Part shown: positions 1 to 6,339 of the stretch, piece after piece
Layout of the letters: every line of letters begins with the position of its first letter
How positions within the stretch are numbered: position 1 is the stretch's first letter
Assembly (NCBI GenBank): GCA_024763595.1
Contig: JANTFK010000166.1
Location: forward strand, 1-7,120
Direction of reading: 5' to 3'
Source: Bacteroidales bacterium
GTDB taxonomy: Bacteria; Bacteroidota; Bacteroidia; Bacteroidales; GCA-2748055
Length of the DNA stretch: 7,120 nt
The notes under the pieces: generated by a model
Seen by the model: the letters and a program-made list of their open reading frames with translations, nothing else
Told to the model about the DNA's origin: nothing
The model's database searches: none
Made by a program: the position numbers and the translations under genes

Positions 1-166
1 ATCGCTGCATCTCTCCTCGCTCGCCTTAATGCAAACAACCTACGAAGGCCGGGCAAATTACCTGGCGGGGATCGCATAAAGAAAAAAGGGAGACCTTGTC
101 AATGCCATTGAGTCATTTGGCTGGGCCGCCAGGTCCGTCGCATTCAGGTCCGCTGCCTATGAGCAG
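1..166 (+). pseudogene. Disrupted upstream part of the TPR/DUF5107 gene
   Basis: These bases read as TPR-protein coding sequence but are not open. In the frame of the downstream gene they encode YEGRANYLAGIA, then TAA at 77-79, then RKKGDLVNAIESFGWAARS and on without a break into the ATG at 167. The GWAARS...RSAAYEQMAEL stretch is, from memory, typical of the TPR region of Bacteroidota DUF5107 proteins. The protein-like signal on both sides of the stop suggests one interrupted gene. Before about base 40, frame 1 (LARLNANN) fits a TPR helix better than frame 2 (LALMQTT), which hints at an extra base near 39-41. The stop could be one substitution (TAC or TAT to TAA) or a compensating pair of indels in the A/G runs at 77-91. 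Real decay and sequence error near a contig end cannot be separated here. The N-terminal DUF5107 domain would lie upstream of the window. Confidence 0.5.
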
Positions 167-1582
167 ATGGCCGAACTATATATCCTTCTGAACAATCCCG
201 GCCTGGCCATTTCATACGCGCAAAAATCACTGGATTACAACAGGTATAATGTGAGTGCCCTTGAAACAAAAATTGTAGCAACCCGGTTGAAGGGAGAAGA
301 TACCGGTGACCTGATCCGGGAAATGCAGGAGATTGACCCGCTCAACCACCTGGCCGCTTATGAAGCATTTGTATCGGACCGGAGTCATGCAAAAAAAGAG
401 GATTTCAGCAAACGTATCGACGGTGAGTTTCCGGAAGAGAACTATCTGGAGCTGGCGCTTTATTACCATGCAACCGGATTGTCCGCGGAGGCCGGGGAGA
501 TTCTCTCCATGGGCCCATCATGTGTAAAAAACAATCTGTGGCTGGCGTATATAAAGAGAACTGACGATCCGGATGCCAGCATGGATCTGTTATCAGCAGG
601 GATAACCGCTTCTCCTGAATTTGTATTTCCCTACCGTCTTGAAACCCTGGATATGCTTGCATGGGCGAAGACGCTGAAACCTTCATGGAAACTGGACTAC
701 TACCAGGCGCTTGCCTATGCAGCTGTGGACAGGAATGAAGAAGCCGTTGAATTATTGACCGCACTGAAAGATCAACCCGGTTCCTGGGTATTTTACCAGA
801 CCAGGGCAACCTTCCTGGCCGGAACAGACCCGGAGCAACAAAAACATGACCTGATCAGGGCCCGCGACCTGGCCCCGGAAAGCTGGAGGACCTGGGACCA
901 GCTGATCAGGTACTACCTGGCAAATCATGCGTATACGCTTGCCGCTGACCTGGCAGGGGAAGCTTCCGGGAAGTTTCCGGACAACTTTATACTGGGCGCG
1001 CTTCATGCCCGGGCACTTGTAAAGGCAGGAGCGTATCAGCAAAGCATCAAAATCCTGAAAAATATTCATATTCTTCCCTCTGAAGGTACCACCGCGGGTC
1101 ACAATGTATGGCGGGATGCACACATACGGCTGGGAGTGGAACTCATCGGAAAGAAAAAATATAAATCAGCTGTGAAAGCACTCCGGGAAGCCATGGAATG
1201 GCCCGAGAACCTGGGCGTTGGCAAACCCTATGATCCGGAACAGCGAAATGAGGAATTGCTGCTGGCCTACTGTTATGATAAACTGGGAAACAGCGCACTG
1301 GCCGATGAGCAACTGCAACACGTCGTTGACTATACCCGGAAGACAACAGAGAGGTCCGTACCTGACCACTACCTCGGCTTGCTGGCATTGAAGCATCTGG
1401 GGAAAGCCGGCGAGGCCGATGCGCTTTTGCAACAGATCAATGATTCTCCAACATTTAACAGCGATACAAAACAATGGATCAATGACCGGTACAGGCATGT
1501 GGATCGTACGGCCCAGGCCAGAGAGAGAGATAGTGAAAATATGAAATTGGTGATGCAGGTTGCCAGTATATTTGATGAGTAA
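167..1582 (+). CDS. TPR-repeat protein, C-terminal part of a DUF5107-type protein
   Basis: An open frame of 471 codons made almost entirely of amphipathic helix pairs of the tetratricopeptide type, for example KKYKSAVKALREAMEWPE and NSALADEQLQHVV. The motif EWPENLGVGKPYD at residues 344-356 is, to my knowledge, a hallmark of the C-terminal half of Bacteroidota DUF5107 proteins, which are usually about 1,100 residues, so this is less than half of a normal protein. The ATG at 167 lies inside a TPR helix (SAAYEQMAEL), has no signal peptide and no clear ribosome binding site, and is probably not the native start; coding signal continues upstream past a TAA at 77-79. TPR arrays are protein-interaction scaffolds; no catalytic motif is visible. 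The function of the family is unknown to me, although such genes often sit beside glycoside hydrolases. The stop codon overlaps the start of the next gene by 8 bp, so the two are probably translationally coupled. Family assignment is fairly sure; whether the gene is intact is not. Confidence 0.8.
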   Translation: MAELYILLNNPGLAISYAQKSLDYNRYNVSALETKIVATRLKGEDTGDLIREMQEIDPLNHLAAYEAFVSDRSHAKKEDFSKRIDGEFPEENYLELALYYHATGLSAEAGEILSMGPSCVKNNLWLAYIKRTDDPDASMDLLSAGITASPEFVFPYRLETLDMLAWAKTLKPSWKLDYYQALAYAAVDRNEEAVELLTALKDQPGSWVFYQTRATFLAGTDPEQQKHDLIRARDLAPESWRTWDQLIRYYLANHAYTLAADLAGEASGKFPDNFILGALHARALVKAGAYQQSIKILKNIHILPSEGTTAGHNVWRDAHIRLGVELIGKKKYKSAVKALREAMEWPENLGVGKPYDPEQRNEELLLAYCYDKLGNSALADEQLQHVVDYTRKTTERSVPDHYLGLLALKHLGKAGEADALLQQINDSPTFNSDTKQWINDRYRHVDRTAQARERDSENMKLVMQVASIFDE

Positions 1583-3881
1583 CAGGGCCATGTTACAGGC
1601 GGGGTTCAGCAAAACGCTTGTCGGGGTGGTGGTGACCACTGTTTTGATGGCCGGTTGTACACCGCAACAGGAACCCGGATCTAATCTCTCTTACGTAGAT
1701 CCGGATATTGGCGGTGTGGGGCACCTGCTTCAACCCACCCGTCCCACTGTTCAACTGCCCAACCAGGCAGTCCGCATCTATCCTGTCCGGACCGACTACC
1801 TGGATGACCAGATCAGCTTCTTTCCCCTGACCATCATGTCGCACAGGCAGGGCGAGCTTTTCGGGATCATGCCGTATGCCTGCCGGGCTACCGATGAGAC
1901 GTGGAGGACCCGGCAGATGTACGATCACGATCTCGAGAAGGTGGAGCCATACTATTATTCCACCTGGTTTATTGATTCAGAGATCCGGACGGAATACACC
2001 CCTGGCAGAAAAACAGGTTATTTCAGATTTCATTTCAACGGGAAAAGCGGCAAACTGGTGAAGCTGCAAATCATTCAGGGGGGCACATGGCGGATCATTT
2101 CGGAGAGCGCCGTTGCCGGTGAAGAGATGTTTCATGGGATGAAAGCCTATGTGTACGGCGAATTCAGTCTTCCCGGAAAAGCAAGTCTGATTGGCCAGTC
2201 CCCGGGAAACAGCAGCCAGGATGACCGGGCCCCGGGGGAAACGGAAGACGGTAAGATCCTGTCAGAACCTGTTGTACTGTATGAATTCCCGGCATCAGGA
2301 GACCGGCTCATCGAATTCAAATACGGGATCTCTTTCATTGATGCCGGACATGCAAAAACCAGCCTGGAGAAGGAGATTCCCGGCTGGGACTTTGAAAAGC
2401 TGAAAAGCGAGGGGAAAAAGGCATGGTCGGAGAAACTTGACCGTATCAGGGTTACAGGAGGCACCGGTGCACAGCGCCGCACATTCTATACCGCACTTTA
2501 TCGCTGCTATGAACGGATGGTCAATATTAACGAGGAGGGGCAATACTACAGCGCCTTTGACCACCAGGTACATGAAAGCGATCGTGATTTCTATGTGGAC
2601 GACTGGGTATGGGATACTTATCTTGCCCACCACCCCCTGCGGTTGCTGCTTGACCCCCAACAGGAGGCAGATATGCTTCAATCCTATGTGCAGATGTATG
2701 AACAATCGGGATGGATGCCCCAGTTCCCGCTGCTTTATATGGATAATCCGGCCATGCACGGCTTCCACTCAACCATTATGTTTCTCGACGCCTGGAGAAA
2801 AGGGATCCGCAATTTCGATGTTGAAAAAGCCTATGCAGGAATGAAGAAGAATGCCCTGGAAGCGACCATGCTTCCCTGGCGCAACGGGCCCAAAACGGTA
2901 CTGGATGACTTCTACCGTCAAAACGGATTCTTCCCGGCACTTGAGCCCGGTGAAAAAGAGCATGTGAAAGAGGTTCACGGGTTTGAGAAACGCCAGAGCG
3001 TAGCCGTTACCCTGGCGCACAGCTACGATGACTGGGCCCTTGCAGAGATGGCCGGAGAATTAAAGCACAGCGGGGATCATGATTATTTTATCAGGGAGGC
3101 GGCCAATTACCGCAACCTCTACCGGGCCGACCGGAAACTGATGTGGCCAAAAAACAGCCGGGGAGCATGGATCGATATTGATCCGAAGTTCGACGGCGGA
3201 CCGGGAGGACGTGATTATTATGATGAGAATAACGGCTATACCTATGCCTGGCAGGCCCAGCATGACATACACGGACTCATCGCGCTGAAGGGCGGACGCC
3301 GGGCCTTTACCGCCCTGCTGGACCAGTTGTTCAGGGAGGATCTGGGAAGACCCAAATATCAGTTCTGGGCAAAGTTCCCGGATGCTACCGGACTGGTGGG
3401 CCAGTACTCCATGGGCAATGAACCCGGTTTCCACATTCCCTATCTTTACAACTATGCCGGAGAACCCTGGAAAACACAGAAGCGGATCCGGTTCCTGCTG
3501 GATGTGTGGTTCAAAGACAATATCTTCGGCATACCGGGCGATGAGGACGGAGGAGGAATGAGTGCCTTCGTGGTTTTCTCCATGATGGGTTTTTATCCGG
3601 TAACACCGGGCCTGCCCGTTTACAATATCGGGAGTCCCGTTTTCGAAAAGGTCTCCGTGGAACTGGACAACGGCCGCATTTTCACCATTGAGGCCCATGG
3701 ATGCTCACTGGTAAACAAGTACATCCAGTCGGCACAACTGAACGGAGAAAAGCTTGACAGGCCATGGTTTACCCATGAAGCGCTGATGGCTGGAGGAAAA
3801 CTGGAACTGGAGATGGGCCCCCTCCCCAATAAAACGTGGGGATCCGCACCGGAGGCCGCACCTCCTTCATCTATTGATTGA
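1575..3881 (+). CDS. GH92 family alpha-mannosidase lipoprotein (divergent N-terminal domain)
   Basis: Predicted calcium-dependent exo-acting, inverting alpha-mannosidase of family GH92, 768 residues, normal for the family. I chose the ATG at 1575, which overlaps the previous stop (ATGAGTAA); TTG at 1560 and ATG at 1590 are alternatives. The N-terminus is a lipoprotein signal peptide (hydrophobic VGVVVTTVL, lipobox MAG before Cys28), so the enzyme is probably anchored to a membrane. YVDPDIGG (40-47) opens the beta-sandwich domain, but the GFSHTH.SG signature of common GH92 enzymes is absent and replaced by HLLQPTRPTVQLPNQ. The catalytic (alpha/alpha)6 part shows FYTALY, WDTY (346-349), SYDDW (483-487), DENNGYTYAW with Glu551 as likely catalytic acid, GNEP (Glu616), PWKTQ and GDEDGGGMS with Asp656/Asp658 as likely base region, then VNKYIQSA. 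By recall of the Bacteroides enzyme Bt3990, these correspond to its catalytic Glu and Asp pair. All key acids are present, so activity is expected; the linkage cleaved cannot be read from sequence. Confidence 0.93.
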   Translation: MSNRAMLQAGFSKTLVGVVVTTVLMAGCTPQQEPGSNLSYVDPDIGGVGHLLQPTRPTVQLPNQAVRIYPVRTDYLDDQISFFPLTIMSHRQGELFGIMPYACRATDETWRTRQMYDHDLEKVEPYYYSTWFIDSEIRTEYTPGRKTGYFRFHFNGKSGKLVKLQIIQGGTWRIISESAVAGEEMFHGMKAYVYGEFSLPGKASLIGQSPGNSSQDDRAPGETEDGKILSEPVVLYEFPASGDRLIEFKYGISFIDAGHAKTSLEKEIPGWDFEKLKSEGKKAWSEKLDRIRVTGGTGAQRRTFYTALYRCYERMVNINEEGQYYSAFDHQVHESDRDFYVDDWVWDTYLAHHPLRLLLDPQQEADMLQSYVQMYEQSGWMPQFPLLYMDNPAMHGFHSTIMFLDAWRKGIRNFDVEKAYAGMKKNALEATMLPWRNGPKTVLDDFYRQNGFFPALEPGEKEHVKEVHGFEKRQSVAVTLAHSYDDWALAEMAGELKHSGDHDYFIREAANYRNLYRADRKLMWPKNSRGAWIDIDPKFDGGPGGRDYYDENNGYTYAWQAQHDIHGLIALKGGRRAFTALLDQLFREDLGRPKYQFWAKFPDATGLVGQYSMGNEPGFHIPYLYNYAGEPWKTQKRIRFLLDVWFKDNIFGIPGDEDGGGMSAFVVFSMMGFYPVTPGLPVYNIGSPVFEKVSVELDNGRIFTIEAHGCSLVNKYIQSAQLNGEKLDRPWFTHEALMAGGKLELEMGPLPNKTWGSAPEAAPPSSID

Positions 3882-3900
3882 TTATTATCATGCTACCAAT

Positions 3901-6339
3901 ATGAAAATCAGACTGATCCTGTACAGATATGGTATCCGGCCTCTCTTTTTACCGGCCCTGTTGTTCATGACCCTGTGGTTTATTACCCCGTCGTGCAATA
4001 CCCGGAAAGAACCGGTGGAATATGTGGACCCGTTTATCGGAACAGATTTTTTTGCCCATATGTTTCCCGGCCCCGGATTACCCTTTGGCATGGTGCATCT
4101 CAGTCCGGATACCGATACCAGAGGGTGGACATACGCTTCCGGATACCAGTATGCCGACAACTCCATCATGGGGTTCAGCCATACCCATTACAGCGGGGTA
4201 GGCATGGTTGCCAAAGGTGATCTCTTATTCATGCCCACCGTGGATCAGAAACTACGGATCACTCCCGGGTCCGTGGAGAATCCAGGTGAAGGGTACCGGT
4301 CCCGGTTTGACCATCAGGATGAAACCGCCTCACCGGGATATTACGCCGTTCATCTGAAAGATTATGACATAGGGGTTGAATTAACGGTTACAAAAAGGGC
4401 GGGCATGCACAGGTATACCTTCCCGGAATCGAACGATGCCCACATTCTGATCGACCTGGGCCACATTATCGGCGATCCGCCCCCGGGGAACTCGCATCTG
4501 GAGTTTGTAAACGACCATACCATTCAGGGTTATAAAGTGTCACAGGAGGCCACCCTCTATTTTGTGGCCCGGTTCAGCAAACCATTTGCAGCATACGGGA
4601 CCTGGGATGCCAACTATGCGGCACCTGAATCGGGGAACGGACTTTTTCCCTACAAATCGGCGGAAACAGGCAGTAATATCGGGGCCTTCATTAATTACAC
4701 CACCCGTGCCGGTGAAGCGGTTCTTGTGAAGGTGGGGCTCTCCTATTTAAGCGTGGAGGGGGCACGCAACAACCTGAAAGCAGAAATTCCCGGATGGGAT
4801 TTTGACCGGGTAAAGGCAGCGGCCCGCGAAACCTGGAACCGTGAACTGAAAAAGGTAACCGTCAGCGGCGGATCCGGGGATCAGATGCAGGTTTTTTACA
4901 CCGCCCTTTACCATTCCCTCCTGGCCCAGATGATATCTTCCGATGTGGATGGTAAATACATGGGCATGGATGGAGAGGTGCATGTGGCTGAAGGTTTTGA
5001 TTTCTTCCCGACTTTCTTTTGCTGGGACACCTATCGCTCCGAACATCCCCTGATGACCCTGGTTGAACCGGAACATGTGAATGATATGATTAAGTCAATT
5101 GTATCAAAAACAAAACATTACGGATGGTTGCCCGCCCAGCATCACCGCAATGTATTCGGACAGGGTATGGTGGGTGACCACCTGGTGCCGGTGATCGTGG
5201 ATGCCTATATGAAAGGCTTCAGGGATTATGATGTGGCGTTCATTTATGAAGCCATGCGCAGGAAGGCCACCGGAACACCTTCTCCGCCCCTGCCTGAAGA
5301 GGCCGGCCGCTCCGGCATCGGGTATTACATGGAGCTGGGTTATGTACCGGTGGACAAGGTGGCCGAATCGGTGCCCAATACACTGGAACTGGCCTATGAC
5401 GACTGGTGCATCGCACAGATGGCAAAAGAACTGGGCAGGGAATCCGACCATCAACTTTTTATGCAGAGAGCACAAAACTACAGGAACCTGTTTGATCCTG
5501 TCACCCATTTCATGCGACCCAGAAACCTTGATGGTTCCTGGCTCAGGTCCTGTGGCAACCGGCCCGCCCGAATTGTTTCTGAAGGGACACAGGGTAAACA
5601 AGGCTCACAGGGGAAACACGCATGGTATGATTGTTTCGATCCCCTGCTGGTGGGAAGACGCCCCTTCCGCTACTACACCGAATCCAATGCATGGCAATAT
5701 ATCTGGTCCGTACAGCATGACATCAACGGGCTGATCGGGCTCTTTGGCTCGCCTTCCGCATTTGTGACAAAACTCGATTCACTCTTTGAAATGAGTCCCG
5801 GGATCAGCGGGCCGAAATATGTGGGCGTGGTCGGTACCATCGGACAATATGTGCAAGGGAACCAACCCTCCCATCATGTGGCCTATCTCTATAACTATGC
5901 GGGCATGCCCTGGAAGACACAGGAGAGGGTCCGGCAGGTAATGGAGCTGTACCGGACCGGACCGGGCGGACTCTGTGGCAATGAAGACATGGGCTCCCTC
6001 TCCTCCTGGTATGTATTGAGTGCGATGGGATTCTATCCGGTAGCTCCGGGTCAGAATGTCTATATCATCGGGTCACCCCTCTTTGAAAAGGCGACTCTCC
6101 AACTAAACAGCCCCTGTGAGGAGTGCAGGTTCACCATAAAAGCCAATCATGTATCGCCGGTCAACAAGTACATCCAGTCGGCCACACTCAATGGCGAGCC
6201 CCTTGAGCGATCGTGGCTTACCCACCGGGAAATCGTCAGTGGGGGAACATTGGTATTTGAAATGGGACCCGGTCCAAACCTGAAATGGGGCAGTAACGAA
6301 ACAGATATTCCACCTTCCATAAAACGTTTTAAAAAATGA
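3901..6339 (+). CDS. GH92 family alpha-mannosidase, canonical type
   Basis: Second predicted exo-alpha-mannosidase of family GH92, 812 residues and slightly long. The start is the ATG at 3901, 19 nt after the previous stop; an in-frame TTG at 3874 would overlap the upstream gene and adds no better signal sequence. The N-terminus is hydrophobic (LFLPALLFMTLWFIT) and ends at Cys32, but ITPSC is a poor lipobox, so export is likely and lipidation uncertain. YVDPFIGT (41-48), FPGPGLPFGMVHLSPDT and GFSHTHYSG (91-99) give the classic N-terminal domain. The catalytic domain shows FYTALYHSLL, WDTY (375-378), AYDDW (498-502), YTESNAWQY with Glu594 as likely catalytic acid, GNQPSHH (Gln655), PWKTQ and GNEDMG with Asp696 as likely base, then VNKYIQSA and a basic tail. 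Compared with its neighbour it has Gln655 for Glu616 and Asn694 for Asp656, suggesting a different substrate or linkage. An insertion bounded by Cys551 and Cys578 lies before the catalytic Glu. The last codons overlap the next gene by ATGA. Confidence 0.94.
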   Translation: MKIRLILYRYGIRPLFLPALLFMTLWFITPSCNTRKEPVEYVDPFIGTDFFAHMFPGPGLPFGMVHLSPDTDTRGWTYASGYQYADNSIMGFSHTHYSGVGMVAKGDLLFMPTVDQKLRITPGSVENPGEGYRSRFDHQDETASPGYYAVHLKDYDIGVELTVTKRAGMHRYTFPESNDAHILIDLGHIIGDPPPGNSHLEFVNDHTIQGYKVSQEATLYFVARFSKPFAAYGTWDANYAAPESGNGLFPYKSAETGSNIGAFINYTTRAGEAVLVKVGLSYLSVEGARNNLKAEIPGWDFDRVKAAARETWNRELKKVTVSGGSGDQMQVFYTALYHSLLAQMISSDVDGKYMGMDGEVHVAEGFDFFPTFFCWDTYRSEHPLMTLVEPEHVNDMIKSIVSKTKHYGWLPAQHHRNVFGQGMVGDHLVPVIVDAYMKGFRDYDVAFIYEAMRRKATGTPSPPLPEEAGRSGIGYYMELGYVPVDKVAESVPNTLELAYDDWCIAQMAKELGRESDHQLFMQRAQNYRNLFDPVTHFMRPRNLDGSWLRSCGNRPARIVSEGTQGKQGSQGKHAWYDCFDPLLVGRRPFRYYTESNAWQYIWSVQHDINGLIGLFGSPSAFVTKLDSLFEMSPGISGPKYVGVVGTIGQYVQGNQPSHHVAYLYNYAGMPWKTQERVRQVMELYRTGPGGLCGNEDMGSLSSWYVLSAMGFYPVAPGQNVYIIGSPLFEKATLQLNSPCEECRFTIKANHVSPVNKYIQSATLNGEPLERSWLTHREIVSGGTLVFEMGPGPNLKWGSNETDIPPSIKRFKK
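5588..5623 (+). repeat. Two tandem copies of an 18-bp unit inside the second GH92 gene
   Basis: Units at 5588-5605 and 5606-5623. Their first 13 bases (CACAGGGTAAACA and CACAGGGGAAACA) match at 12 positions; the remaining 5 are diverged. The period is six codons, and the protein reads TQGKQG followed by SQGKHA, within the polar insertion bounded by Cys551 and Cys578. It looks like a small in-frame slippage duplication in a surface loop; chance similarity of a low-complexity stretch is possible. Confidence 0.55.

Noticed and set aside
1567..1574. TATATTTG, matching the Bacteroidota -7 promoter consensus TAnnTTTG, directly before the first GH92 start
   Set aside because: A match of this length is expected by chance about once or twice per strand in a 7-kb window, no TTTG lies at the proper -33 spacing, and the implied transcript start would fall after the ATG at 1575. 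It would only suit a start at 1590.
1560..1574. TTG at 1560 as start of the first GH92
   Set aside because: It only adds five residues before an ATG that already gives a normal lipoprotein signal peptide and a typical coupled overlap.
3060..3698. A 212-codon minus-strand open frame within the first GH92 gene
   Set aside because: It lies opposite a strongly recognised GH92 catalytic domain, shows no family motif, and is best explained as a shadow of a GC-rich coding strand.
3874..3900. TTG at 3874 as start of the second GH92
   Set aside because: The nine added residues (MIDYYHATN) are polar and do not improve the signal sequence; ATG at 3901 gives a basic n-region and hydrophobic core.
3882..3900. 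Possible terminator or regulatory site between the two GH92 genes
   Set aside because: The 19 bases are AT-rich with no inverted repeat or T-run; they look like a plain leader before the ATG.
5104..5601. A 165-codon minus-strand open frame within the second GH92 gene, and a 168-codon plus-strand one at 5228-5734
   Set aside because: Both overlap the conserved AYDDW and catalytic regions of GH92 and have the unusual residue composition of shadow frames.
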